Origin: Bacteroidales bacterium
GTDB taxonomy: Bacteria; Bacteroidota; Bacteroidia; Bacteroidales; Tenuifilaceae
Assembly: GCA_013376985.1 (NCBI GenBank)
Contig: JACABB010000003.1
Location: 173,280 to 237,279 of the forward strand
DNA length: 64,000 bases
Direction of reading: 5' to 3'
Position numbers and translations under genes: made by a program. The notes beneath the pieces are model-generated. The model did not search any database. It was not told where the DNA came from and worked only from the letters and a program-made list of their open reading frames with translations. This document shows, in pieces, positions 36,501 through 43,601 of this stretch (its first letter is position 1; every line of letters starts with the position of its first letter).

Positions 36501-37417
36501 CGTGAAAAGAGTTTTTCGCCTTCATTTCTGGCGTTGACCTTTAGCTCTGCTTTCTGATCAGAGGTCATTTCATCGTCCTTCAATGGCTTATTGTATAGAT
36601 AGTATTCGGCAATATCAATGGCATTGCTTTTGTCAAAATCGGATTGTTGTAAGGTGTATAACCATTTAACGAACACATCACGCAAAGAGTAATCGGTCTC
36701 CCCATCGAAACGCAAACGGACAACTTTATACCTGGAGCTGGCCGAATCCTTTTTCACGGATATTTTGCCGTTTACTTTGGTGAGTTGTTCAGCTTTCTCT
36801 GTATCCATATACTCAGGACGAACGGAATGAATGCTTAACAATTCTTTGTTACGAACGAGTTCTGAAATTGCCATGATAATAGGGCGCTCTTTCGGGTCGG
36901 GTTCTGAAACACTCAATTGTTTGGGAATGGCTTCGGTTACCACTTTCATGTGGTTTTCAAAAACTTCTTTGCCGTATATTTTGGAGATTTGCTCTTTATC
37001 TTGCATGAGCTGGTCTCTGCGGTCATACATATTACCAAAGGAATAAATGGGAAGGGGCATAAACTCTTTACCGCAGACAAACATTGCTCCGGCTTTTACT
37101 AAATTGGGCAAATCACTATCAACAATTTTATAAATCTTGTTCCAATGGGTCATGGGTATGCCTTGCTTGCGTTTATACCAAACCCATGCTTTGATTTCGG
37201 CTTCACTGATACCTTCGTTGTACATTTTGACAACATCGGTGAAAGCAACTTTCTTGCCTTCAACAAAACCAAGACCAGATAGGTTCTGTGATTGTTTCAG
37301 CACCTTGGTAACAATTGATTTATTGTCAGAAATAGCCTTACGAAACAATGGGCGAAGTTCTCCCAAACCAGCCAGCCCATCAATACCCGATAATGCGTTT
37401 GTTTTTATTCTTGCCAT
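33560..37417 (-). CDS. DarB-like giant SF2 (SNF2-type) helicase
   Basis: 1285 residues. The motor has a modified Walker A, CAFDVGVGKTMTAIINIA (about 372-389), DYLVIDEAHRCKN near 539, LLTATPFTNSPLEI near 590, and the second RecA lobe with GTATIREGIDL and IRQLEGRIWRQGNEFAF near 910. The order and 'DVGVGKT' form match the helicases paired with N6 methylases in phage DarB-type and plasmid antirestriction proteins. Here the methylase is a separate gene three genes upstream. The C-terminus ends KRIRIARIKAQAKLKMLEL, a segment shared with the protein at 37405-38076. It overlaps that gene by 13 bases. Confidence 0.85.
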   Translation of the reverse strand: MARIKTNALSGIDGLAGLGELRPLFRKAISDNKSIVTKVLKQSQNLSGLGFVEGKKVAFTDVVKMYNEGISEAEIKAWVWYKRKQGIPMTHWNKIYKIVDSDLPNLVKAGAMFVCGKEFMPLPIYSFGNMYDRRDQLMQDKEQISKIYGKEVFENHMKVVTEAIPKQLSVSEPDPKERPIIMAISELVRNKELLSIHSVRPEYMDTEKAEQLTKVNGKISVKKDSASSRYKVVRLRFDGETDYSLRDVFVKWLYTLQQSDFDKSNAIDIAEYYLYNKPLKDDEMTSDQKAELKVNARNEGEKLFSRFLHEVLTPEDQKRLDETWNRMYNAQSDINHKRVPVGFECSSRFKSGMLQITPIQREGVAFFEALGSGICAFDVGVGKTMTAIINIATNIYSGKCKRPLVVVPKPTYKKWIGEIIGYTDKHTKEFVPGVLSYTGIKLNDWSNLGTGIKEKINFTKQVPENSITLVTYEGFKQIGFSGNVSENLFTELVNILGQSAEKSARDAEIDYQKYREKIGMGEKNTVCDIDTLGIDYLVIDEAHRCKNVFEQVKSDDEGNKRYNITSAVSETGIKAFFHANYIQRTYGNNIMLLTATPFTNSPLEIYSMLSLVAYESMRKNGIYHINAFFDTFILPTVEWTANYKEEIVEKEVIKSFTNRLILQKLIYNHILYKTGEEAGVKRPFKVNLPKIYDKSSDGKMLKLSPAKQVLTYIEPTVKQRRNQQAIVSLAQSATSGKLNMGDLFRALAYSLDNALSPYLYVGNADRPENYKEFVEESPKILFACECCRTVKEYHEKLAKSNSENIPQVLKEVSGQVLYMNRGKEYFKLIKEYLEKEIGYKKNVLYNNTRFDEVEILDSSISDIKKENVKEAFLEGIVKIIIGTATIREGIDLQKRGTVIYNLYPDWNPTDIRQLEGRIWRQGNEFAFIRSVMPLVQDSMDVFVFQKLEEKTGRINDIWFKADRGNVLDVESLDPQEVKLALITDVGRITALYFDEERRDVERELSRASANLSQVNKVKDAISQYLADKDELVVWINKFYNESLAKHWIFDNEKVDKKLYEYKDAPDEKEQVKKIKDFQKKSEALKVEIEKIQTSTSVSDNDLLECARKIQREVQYFDNYWIVNEFKESMTSVYKIERTILKPKRLTIFDNMSGLESELKKDVMNADAKLSNYRGGQHGEQSKRFHELFKEIEAKKETLAVKGKSPKERAEDFAKLNYLLQYLKDDYDPETCVFPEPSDKPGYCKINPKQPGVPITPQAGSDNEKRIRIARIKAQAKLKMLELLKV

Positions 37418-38076
37418 AGCAGTGTATAATTATCTAAGTCCAGAATGAGTGAGCCATTGCCCACTTGAATATATTTGGTATATGGGTCGCCTTTAGGTTC
37501 GTGAATCTTGTTTTTGATATGCCCTTCACGAACCCAAGACCTGACCACAAAAAACATATTACCCTGCTTCACCCAGCGTTTGGCATCCCGAACACCAATT
37601 TTTATAGGTTCACCTGTACCTGAAAGTTCAACCAGTTGCAAAAGTTTGAGCTTTACTGCGGCTTTCACTTGTGCTATGCGGATTCGTTTTTGTTTGTCAT
37701 CTTGCAAGCCTTTGGAAACGGTATTGATAATTTCTTCTTTTGTACCCTTAATGGTCAGTGGAAAATTGATACTGGAAGTAATTGTTTCCTTTCCGGCCAC
37801 CTTTTCATGGTGCATGGCAAACCAAGTATTGAAAGAACAAGTTTCCGTAAAGGTGAGCGGTGCATCAGACACCTTTATTCCAAGCTTTGCGAAGCTTGCT
37901 ATACGGCTTTCAAACCGTTCCTTTAAATCGGGATGGACAAAGCCTTGTTTCAATAATTCCAGCGGGCTGTTTTTCTGGCTTGTATCATAAACAGGATGCC
38001 CCGGCAATTCTTCATGCAGAAAATACCGGAAGGTATCGAGTCTTGCCCTGTAATATGAAGGAGTGCGCCCATTCAT
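37405..38076 (-). CDS. Hypothetical protein sharing a basic helix with the helicase C-terminus
   Basis: 223 residues of unknown function, charged, with no membrane segment. Residues about 130-150 read KRIRIAQVKAAVKLKLLQL, close to the last 20 residues of the giant helicase downstream. The C-terminal part (VRDAKRWVKQGNMFFVVRSW, then GSLILDLDNYTLLWQE) looks like a small beta domain. The start overlaps the stop of the preceding gene (TAATG) and the end overlaps the helicase start by 13 bases, so it is likely a partner of that enzyme. Confidence 0.7.
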   Translation of the reverse strand: MNGRTPSYYRARLDTFRYFLHEELPGHPVYDTSQKNSPLELLKQGFVHPDLKERFESRIASFAKLGIKVSDAPLTFTETCSFNTWFAMHHEKVAGKETITSSINFPLTIKGTKEEIINTVSKGLQDDKQKRIRIAQVKAAVKLKLLQLVELSGTGEPIKIGVRDAKRWVKQGNMFFVVRSWVREGHIKNKIHEPKGDPYTKYIQVGNGSLILDLDNYTLLWQE

Positions 38077-38309
38077 TACATCAAATCAAGTTCCTGTTCA
38101 AGTTGCGGAATAGCTGCCGCAGCGGTCAACTGTCCCGAAATGATTTTCTGCACCAGCTTTCCTTCCATCCTTGCATATCCTTGAAGGTTCAGGCTTCCGT
38201 TTGCATTATGAATAGCCTCATATACATTCGGGCTGTTGGCTTTTGTCACCTTGCTCAATTGTTCCTTTATTTCAAGGCGTAATTGGTATTCCAAATCGTT
38301 CTTTGCCAT
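38076..38309 (-). CDS. Small hypothetical protein between methylase and helicase
   Basis: 77 residues from ATG 38309, beginning MAKNDLEYQLRLEIKEQLSK; a start seven codons earlier would overlap the methylase. It is helical and hydrophilic, ending in a helix with an Ala run (SGQLTAAAAIPQLEQELDLM). No family recognised. One base lies between it and the methylase stop and it overlaps the next start (TAATG), so it is translationally coupled on both sides. Confidence 0.65.
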   Translation of the reverse strand: MAKNDLEYQLRLEIKEQLSKVTKANSPNVYEAIHNANGSLNLQGYARMEGKLVQKIISGQLTAAAAIPQLEQELDLM

Positions 38310-38310
38310 A

Positions 38311-39081
38311 TCATTTGCGTTTAAAAACAATTATGTCCGTTGGAACTTCTGAAAAGCGGAACACGGAAGGCAAACGGTACGCATCCACCAGCTCGGCCAA
38401 TTTTCCGATTTCATCCTTTGCCTTGTTGTAAGTAAGACCATTGCGCAAGAAGTTGGAGCTGGTCAGATAAATAAGCAATCCGCCCTTTTTCAATAGTTGT
38501 AGCCCGTAATACATGAAAAACTGTTCAATCTGTGGCATTTTGGGTGTTGGGAAATATGAACTGTATTTGTTACGGTATTTCCCATACGGAGGGTTGCCTA
38601 TGACCAGCGAAAACGGATATTCTTTTAACCAGGTAAGTTGATTATTTGGCAAACGCCTGGTAAACCTTTCGGGCTGCATGAAAGCGGTTTCAAAATAGCC
38701 TCTGTGGATTGTTGCACCAGGGTAACTGATTTCCGCAATACGGGCAGAAGTAGGGTTGATTTCAAAACCTACACATTTGGTTTTATCCGATGCAGGTTCT
38801 ATGAGTCTTCCGGTTGCAATACTTGGTTCAAGAACCGTTCCCGATTTATCGAACCCATACCGAAAAGCCAGCTCCCACATTAATTCAACAACAAAGGCAG
38901 GCGTGTAGAATTCATATAAAATCCCTTCGCCTGTTGCCCCTTTGCTGCCTTGCCCACCTGAACCTTCATACTTTTGAATAAACTCAATATCAGTTTTGGA
39001 ATAGCTTTCTTTCCTGTTATCCTTATCCTGAATAAAAGTTTCTATTTCCTTGTTAAGCTGATATTGGTTTTTTGCTGCCAC
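38311..39081 (-). CDS. N6-adenine DNA methyltransferase, DarB-like methylase half
   Basis: 256 residues from a GTG start at 39081. GEGILYEFYTPAFVVELMWE (51-70) precedes the AdoMet motif TVLEPSIATGRLIEP (82-96), an acidic FEINP, and the catalytic LVIGNPPYGKY (159-169), giving N6-adenine specificity. The region before the motif matches the stand-alone or fused methylases of phage and plasmid antirestriction polyvalent proteins. It could mark element DNA against host restriction during entry. It follows the Lys-rich protein gene after three bases. Confidence 0.85.
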   Translation of the reverse strand: MAAKNQYQLNKEIETFIQDKDNRKESYSKTDIEFIQKYEGSGGQGSKGATGEGILYEFYTPAFVVELMWELAFRYGFDKSGTVLEPSIATGRLIEPASDKTKCVGFEINPTSARIAEISYPGATIHRGYFETAFMQPERFTRRLPNNQLTWLKEYPFSLVIGNPPYGKYRNKYSSYFPTPKMPQIEQFFMYYGLQLLKKGGLLIYLTSSNFLRNGLTYNKAKDEIGKLAELVDAYRLPSVFRFSEVPTDIIVFKRK

Positions 39082-39084
39082 AAC

Positions 39085-39282
39085 CTATTTCTTAACTTCG
39101 TTTTCCAAAGCCTTCAAACCGTTCTTAATGGTTGCAATAGTTTTTTTCAACTTGGCTTTTCTTGCCGATGGGATTTTACCCAAAGTTGTTTTCTTCCGTT
39201 TGGTGGTAGTTTTTCTGCGAACCGGCTTCTTGGTTTTTCTTTTGGAAACCGCTGTCTTCCTAGTTTTTGTTTTCTTTTTCAT
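39085..39282 (-). CDS. Lysine-rich histone-H1-like small basic protein
   Basis: 65 residues, more than 40% Lys and Arg: MKKKTKTRKTAVSKRKTKKP, then RRKTTTKRKKTT, ending in a short helix LKKTIATIKNGLKALENE. The composition is that of histone H1/Hc1-like condensing proteins or of viral core proteins that neutralise packaged DNA. It overlaps the spanin-like gene by one base and precedes the methylase by three. Assignment to DNA condensation is from composition only. Confidence 0.7.
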   Translation of the reverse strand: MKKKTKTRKTAVSKRKTKKPVRRKTTTKRKKTTLGKIPSARKAKLKKTIATIKNGLKALENEVKK

Positions 39283-39872
39283 TACTTTATTATTTGAATG
39301 GTTCTGTTATACAAAATCTTGTTGTTGGGGTTTTTGCAAGTAATTACTTGCTCAATCCTTCGGCGTGAAAACACCCAGAGCCAGGGGCGAAATCTCTTTC
39401 CTTTGTAAACCACTTGTATCAAGCTATCAATGGAACAAATCTGGACTTTTTGAGTATCGCCCACTGCAATCCCCCTAACCGTATAGAAACTATCCTGGTA
39501 ACTGAAAACCCTTGCCCGGATAGTGTCGTGAATAATGCTGTCTTTTAGGTGAGTAACGATTTGCTTTTCGCTTTTGACAACTGTTTCTGCATATTGTGTT
39601 ACTCGACTAGGCTTTACATCGAGGTTGCGTATTTCGTCCATTACCTTGGGGAATATTTGTTTTACCTCGTTGTACCGGAGCTGAAGGGTTTGGTTTTGGG
39701 CTGCCATTTTCCCGTTTTGGGTGCGGTAATAGGACAGCGTTTGTTCTGAAGCTTTAAAGCTTTCAGTAACACGCTCCCGTTCACGCTTTTCGTGGTAATA
39801 CATTTTTGCGTACTCGAAACCAACAAAGCAGATAAACAGGAAAATAATAGTTGATAAAGCTTTTTCTTTCAT
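39282..39872 (-). CDS. Membrane-anchored coiled-coil protein, spanin-like
   Basis: 196 residues. One N-terminal membrane helix (about 5-22), then a periplasmic coiled coil (about 30-100), then a beta domain ending FRPWLWVFSRRRIEQVIT, rich in Arg and aromatic residues. That layout resembles inner-membrane spanin-type proteins of Bacteroides phages, which help disrupt the outer envelope at lysis. It lies directly after two other lysis-like genes (a transglycosylase and a small two-helix membrane protein), overlapping the latter by four bases. Homology not verified. Confidence 0.6.
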   Translation of the reverse strand: MKEKALSTIIFLFICFVGFEYAKMYYHEKRERERVTESFKASEQTLSYYRTQNGKMAAQNQTLQLRYNEVKQIFPKVMDEIRNLDVKPSRVTQYAETVVKSEKQIVTHLKDSIIHDTIRARVFSYQDSFYTVRGIAVGDTQKVQICSIDSLIQVVYKGKRFRPWLWVFSRRRIEQVITCKNPNNKILYNRTIQIIK

Positions 39873-40069
39873 GGCGTTTGATTTTGGTTTTTGTTTGATG
39901 GCCGTTGGGTCTCACCCCAGATATAAGTGGTTAATATAGTCAGGACACCTGCGACACAGGCCGAGGCGACCCCTTCCATGTTTTTGAGTATGGAAAGGGC
40001 TGCCAGCATGCTCAATATAATTCCTGCTGCAATGGCGATGGTATATCGTTTTGATGTTCTCATTTTCAT
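39869..40069 (-). CDS. Small two-helix membrane protein, holin-like
   Basis: 66 residues with two hydrophobic helices (about 9-27 and 33-52), a basic N-terminus and a polar charged tail: the size and topology of a class II holin or a small virion membrane protein. Its ATG overlaps (ATGA) a TGA that ends the shifted frame of the transglycosylase gene, and it ends overlapping the spanin-like gene by four bases. That arrangement puts holin-, endolysin- and spanin-like genes together. Confidence 0.6.
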   Translation of the reverse strand: MKMRTSKRYTIAIAAGIILSMLAALSILKNMEGVASACVAGVLTILTTYIWGETQRPSNKNQNQTP

Positions 40070-40157
40070 TTTTTCTTTTCTTTCTTTTTCAGTTTGTTAT
40101 AGAACCAGTAAGCGCCTAATCCAAGCAGTATGAAGCCACCAACACCTAACTCAAACT
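40066..40157 (-). other. Membrane-anchor extension of the transglycosylase in the -1 frame
   Basis: The transglycosylase gene ends ten bases after a run of nine A (40165-40157 on this strand). A -1 shift there (or one extra A) opens a frame reading KFELGVGGFILLGLGAYWFY then NKLKKKEKKK and a TGA at 40068-40066. That is a perfect membrane anchor with a positive tail. The TGA overlaps the ATG of the holin-like gene, the same ATGA coupling used across this operon. It is either programmed frameshifting on A-AAA-AAA, an assembly error in the run, or a recent frameshift. Confidence 0.75.
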
Positions 40158-40727
40158 TTTTTTTTCGAGTTCAGATACCACCTCTGCCACAATAGCTTTG
40201 GGGATAGATTCATACATGCGCCTTTTAATTTCACCAGCGGTAAGCATTCCATCTTTGTTCACATCGAAAAAAGGGTTTTGCTTTGCAATCATAGAGGCTG
40301 AAAGCTTCGATGTTTGCAATATATAATCATCAGGCTTGCCAATAGCCATAGGAAAGAAGGTTACAAAGTATAAATCAAAGTAACTTTTTATCTTTCCAGA
40401 CCAAGGCTTGAAATACCGATACACATAGCCAAGTTGCTCAACATTGCTCATGTTATACAATACTGTGGTCGTTGTACCTAAATTTCTTGCAGTATCGGGC
40501 ATGAATTGTATTAAGCCGGTTGCCCGATATGCAGCACGTTTGGCAGGGTCTGCCGAGTCTCCTGGCTGCATGTTTACTGATTGGGCATTTAAACGGCTCT
40601 CTGTCCACATAACCATCATGAGCCAATTTGGGTTTATTCCCAATGAGCCTGAAATGGCGTTCATCACCTTTTCAAAGTTGGCTAAGGATTCTCCTTTGTT
40701 ACATTCAACTCTATCTAACAGTATCAT
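40146..40727 (-). CDS. Lytic transglycosylase (SLT fold) with an EF-hand
   Basis: 193 residues in the unshifted frame. Cleaves peptidoglycan glycan strands. The catalytic Glu is E43 in MVMWTESRLNAQS, followed by the SLT motif ATGLIQFMP (68-76) and the aromatic YVYRYF. Near the C-terminus DVNKDGMLTAGE (154-165) is a complete 12-residue calcium-binding EF-hand loop. Immediately after it the frame meets nine A, and the -1 frame adds a membrane anchor (separate entry). A membrane-anchored transglycosylase is what PRD1-type viruses use to pierce the cell wall. The start overlaps the preceding gene (ATGA). Confidence 0.88.
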   Translation of the reverse strand: MILLDRVECNKGESLANFEKVMNAISGSLGINPNWLMMVMWTESRLNAQSVNMQPGDSADPAKRAAYRATGLIQFMPDTARNLGTTTTVLYNMSNVEQLGYVYRYFKPWSGKIKSYFDLYFVTFFPMAIGKPDDYILQTSKLSASMIAKQNPFFDVNKDGMLTAGEIKRRMYESIPKAIVAEVVSELEKKSLS

Positions 40728-41776
40728 ATCGTGTTGTCTTTTATGGTTACAAAATCAGCTTTTACCCAACGTTCTGTATTGTCCACCGTGCGAAATTTTA
40801 CAAATCTTATCCTTCCAGTATCAAGACACATAAGGTATTGCCCCAACAAAGTCTGAGGTGGCACAATCACAAAGGGTTGCATCTTATCATCGAGTATTTG
40901 TGTAGCACGCTTGCTTATTACAGCCTGTGTGATAAATCCTGTAAGGGAACTGTAATAATCCAGAGGTTTTTTGTACGAGCATTCCTGTTGTGAGCTGGGA
41001 TATGCCTGCCACAAATCTTTATAAGACTGAAAAATATCAACGTAGTTGGAGCTTGACGATACCCAATAGGTGTAGGTTTTACCTGCATAAGCTTTTAAGG
41101 ATGCTGGTAGGTTTTCCTTCTTTACCAAATAACCCACTTCAATAAACTTTACATTGTTCTTGTCATCATAAGCCTGTTTGCCTGTGGCATAGCCCAAAAA
41201 TTCACCAACCTTGGCCTTGCGGATGATGTTCTTATGGTCACTGAAAGCCTGATATATTGCTTCGTGGTAAGTAGCATCGGGAGAAGTGCGCAGAAACACT
41301 TCGACTTTTGCCACAACCATCTGGCTTTTCTTTGCAAATGAGACCGGTGCGCTACCTCCGGTTTTCGCCGGATTGGATGATACCATTGTCAGGAACTTTT
41401 GATAATCGGAGGCGCTCAATTCACTTTGCAGGTCTTGTAAAAGGTCATCGCCATAAAGTTTGCGATAAGCATCCCCAACATCATTCAGATTCTTTATCTG
41501 GTGTGATGTGTCAAAAACTGCGGTGGTGTTTGTCCCGTCAAATGACCGCATCCATGAAACCCCAGAAGGGTTCATAGCCGAACGCAAGGCCATTGCCTGT
41601 CGTACTTCCGGGTTATCGGAGGCAAGGTTCTCCGTGTTCCGCTGTTGCATGTTTGAAACAATCTTGCTCCCCAGCTTATACAGCAGAAAACCACCTACGC
41701 CAATAGCAACCCCGCCCACAAGTAAACGCTTGGGATGGTCAAAAATACTGTCTTTATTTTCCTGCTTGTCAGCCAT
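40724..41776 (-). CDS. Membrane-anchored protein with an annexin-like region
   Basis: 350 residues. One membrane helix at about 18-34 (LLVGGVAIGVGGFLLYKL) after a short cytoplasmic or interior N-terminus. Residues about 70-130 are helical with NLNDVGDAYRKLYGDDLLQD then LQSELSASDYQKFL, reminiscent of an annexin/ANXA repeat half. The C-terminal 200 residues are mixed alpha-beta with repeated Tyr (KTYTYWVSSSSNYVDIF). It is coupled by overlap to the genes on both sides. A virion membrane protein fits the setting; no enzyme motif seen. Confidence 0.6.
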   Translation of the reverse strand: MADKQENKDSIFDHPKRLLVGGVAIGVGGFLLYKLGSKIVSNMQQRNTENLASDNPEVRQAMALRSAMNPSGVSWMRSFDGTNTTAVFDTSHQIKNLNDVGDAYRKLYGDDLLQDLQSELSASDYQKFLTMVSSNPAKTGGSAPVSFAKKSQMVVAKVEVFLRTSPDATYHEAIYQAFSDHKNIIRKAKVGEFLGYATGKQAYDDKNNVKFIEVGYLVKKENLPASLKAYAGKTYTYWVSSSSNYVDIFQSYKDLWQAYPSSQQECSYKKPLDYYSSLTGFITQAVISKRATQILDDKMQPFVIVPPQTLLGQYLMCLDTGRIRFVKFRTVDNTERWVKADFVTIKDNTI

Positions 41777-41964
41777 TACATGAACATTTTAGCTTTCTTT
41801 ACCAGCGAAGGTTTGGCTTTTAATTTTGTGCCAAACTCAATAAATTCTTTGGTAGAAGTCTCGTTTCGGATGGTTTTCATAATGTCGAACATCGAGAGTA
41901 ATACTTCACGGGCTTCTTCCCTGTTTTCAGCTTCTATCATTACAGTAAAATCAAACTTTTGCAT
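41776..41964 (-). CDS. Small hypothetical protein
   Basis: 62 residues: QKFDFTVMIEAENREEAREV then LLSMFDIMKTIRNETSTKEF, ending in basic residues. The beta-strand then amphipathic helix start recalls small ferredoxin-like domains, but nothing decisive. It starts 14 bases inside the coiled-coil gene and its stop shares one base with the next start. Real gene by coupling and composition; function unknown. Confidence 0.6.
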   Translation of the reverse strand: MQKFDFTVMIEAENREEAREVLLSMFDIMKTIRNETSTKEFIEFGTKLKAKPSLVKKAKMFM

Positions 41965-42841
41965 GTTCTTCTGTTTTTAAAGTGTTTATATGTTGAATGA
42001 TTTTGTCTGCCATACCATTGTCTGCCTCTATTTCTGAAAAGATGCTAAATACATTGGCCAGCGTTTGGTTACTGGTTGATTTCAGGTAGTCGGCAATCAG
42101 CGAGATAATCTCTGTCCGCTTTTGCTCCTCTGCGCTTTTTGTTTGTTGACTTGCCGGTTCTTCGACTATTCCAGAACTGTCTGCGGTTACGGAACTGACT
42201 TGTTTGGGCTTTTCGTCTGTATCGTTTATCCCCATCAACTCAGCAATGGGCTTTTTAATCCTTCCCTTATCAATGCCGAAGCTTTCAAAAATATCGCCTA
42301 ACATCCCTGCATAGTAGCGTGCCTGCTTTTTGGCTTCAAGTTCCTGTTCCAATCTCGTGTTTTCGTCCTCAAGCTCTTCAATAGAATCTTGCAGTTCTTC
42401 GTTTTCATTGGTCAGTTCTATTACCTGTTCCTTCAGTTGTTCATATTCGACAGCACGTTGCCGTTCCTTAAACCTTTGGTCAACGATTTCATTTATCTCA
42501 GCTTCACCCAATCCTTTGAAGCCCTGCTGTGGTTCAATTTCTATTTCCTGTTTTATAAGAAGTTCCTTAATCCAAAGCGGGTTGGGCGTTTCTTTTCCAT
42601 CATACAATTCAATGCGGACTTTATCGGGCGTTTCGCATTGCAAGTTTTTGGTCACAAGCGATAGTTGTGCCACGGGCGCACGGTCAACAAGTTTTACCTT
42701 TTCCTTTCCGGTAATAAAAATGGCTGAATACAGGACGTTTTTGCCTTGTTTCCGGTATGTCCGTATTTTAGTTCGGATATTGCCCATGCTCGATTCAAAC
42801 TTGTCCGTTTCCATTTTCATTGCCATTGGGTAAATTGTCAT
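41951..42841 (-). CDS. Coiled-coil protein with beta N-terminal domain
   Basis: 296 residues. The first 115 look beta-rich (VLYSAIFITGKEKVKLVDRA, LCETPDKVRIELYDG-like strands). Residues about 125-175 form a strongly charged coiled coil (LKEQVIELTNENEELQDSIE, ELEDENTRLEQELEAKKQ). The C-terminal 100 are helical after a Ser/Gln-rich linker. A structural or scaffolding role is plausible: viral scaffolds and fibre-base proteins share this look. It shares one base with the neighbouring start. No family recognised. Confidence 0.6.
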   Translation of the reverse strand: MTIYPMAMKMETDKFESSMGNIRTKIRTYRKQGKNVLYSAIFITGKEKVKLVDRAPVAQLSLVTKNLQCETPDKVRIELYDGKETPNPLWIKELLIKQEIEIEPQQGFKGLGEAEINEIVDQRFKERQRAVEYEQLKEQVIELTNENEELQDSIEELEDENTRLEQELEAKKQARYYAGMLGDIFESFGIDKGRIKKPIAELMGINDTDEKPKQVSSVTADSSGIVEEPASQQTKSAEEQKRTEIISLIADYLKSTSNQTLANVFSIFSEIEADNGMADKIIQHINTLKTEEHAKV

Positions 42842-43245
42842 TAATAATTAGGGACAACCCTTATAAATTCCAAGGTCTGAATTTTATTAACCTGCGGTTG
42901 GGTAATGTATATGTTCCCGGAAAACTCCTGAAGCTTGTTTATTCCCATGTATTGATAGAAATCTTCAACCTTGAAGTAGTTGTTGTCAGCTGATATTTCT
43001 GTCCCGGATGCCAGCTCTGTGGAAGTCAAATAGTAATATTCGTTCTGTCCTTCAATGGTGAACGATGGGCTTTCTTCCGTTAAAATCACGAGATAGGGTT
43101 CAAAATGAAATACGGGAAACCCTAATTGGTGCATCCGGTTTACGATATAGGCAATGCAAAAGCTGTCTATATTCATCCCCATGTTTTGGTTAAAGTGAGA
43201 TGGGGATGTTGATGGTATATTTAAAGCTGCTCCCATTGTAGACAT
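42841..43245 (-). CDS. Small beta-rich hypothetical protein in the structural cluster
   Basis: 134 residues, low in Lys, predicted mostly beta strands (FPVFHFEPYLVILTEESPSF, EYYYLTSTELASG, YITQPQVNKIQTLEFIRVVP). The N-terminus is Ser/Asn-rich and flexible. No family recognised. It starts 25 bases inside the preceding gene and abuts the coiled-coil gene. Size and composition fit a minor capsid or vertex protein. Confidence 0.55.
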   Translation of the reverse strand: MSTMGAALNIPSTSPSHFNQNMGMNIDSFCIAYIVNRMHQLGFPVFHFEPYLVILTEESPSFTIEGQNEYYYLTSTELASGTEISADNNYFKVEDFYQYMGINKLQEFSGNIYITQPQVNKIQTLEFIRVVPNY

Positions 43246-43601
43246 TGTAAATAGATTTTAACTGAATAACTAAGAGGGACAATATTCTTATAATAACCAC
43301 CGATTCTTGTGCCTCCGGCAACCGGTTCATCGAGTTTGCATATTATGTAATCCATCCTGAAACATGCCGGAATACTTTTTACAGGTAAACATGCTGGCTG
43401 GCTTTGACGGTAATTCAATGACAGGCTTAATTCCCCAAGGCTGTGAGGATAGTAGAACCCTGTCAAGTCAGAAACAGTAACAGCGACACCAGTACAATGA
43501 AAGACGTTGGAAGGCATACGCCAGTCAATCTGTTTCACCTCATTGTTCTGAACAGATAAAGGGATAATTACCCACTTTTCAACCAGGTGTTTTTGTTCCA
43601 T
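43221..43601 (-). CDS. Small beta-rich protein, possible paralogue of the next gene
   Basis: 126 residues of beta pattern: FHCTGVAVTVSDLTGFYYPH, LGELSLSLNYRQS, MDYIICKLDEPVAGGTRIGG then YYKNIVPLSYSVKIYLQCL. The order (TG strand, SLSxN strand, a 'L-x-E-x-x-x-G-x-x-I-x-G' turn, a closing 'Y-x-x-x-I-Y-L') is shared with the gene at 43601-43987, suggesting ancient duplication of a single beta-barrel. It shares its first base with that gene's stop. Confidence 0.55.
   Translation of the reverse strand: MEQKHLVEKWVIIPLSVQNNEVKQIDWRMPSNVFHCTGVAVTVSDLTGFYYPHSLGELSLSLNYRQSQPACLPVKSIPACFRMDYIICKLDEPVAGGTRIGGYYKNIVPLSYSVKIYLQCLQWEQL

Noticed and set aside
42330-42833. 167-codon Ser-rich plus-strand frame
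   Set aside because: It is the antisense of the Glu-rich coiled coil (GAA/GAG read backwards gives TTC/CTC); no independent support.
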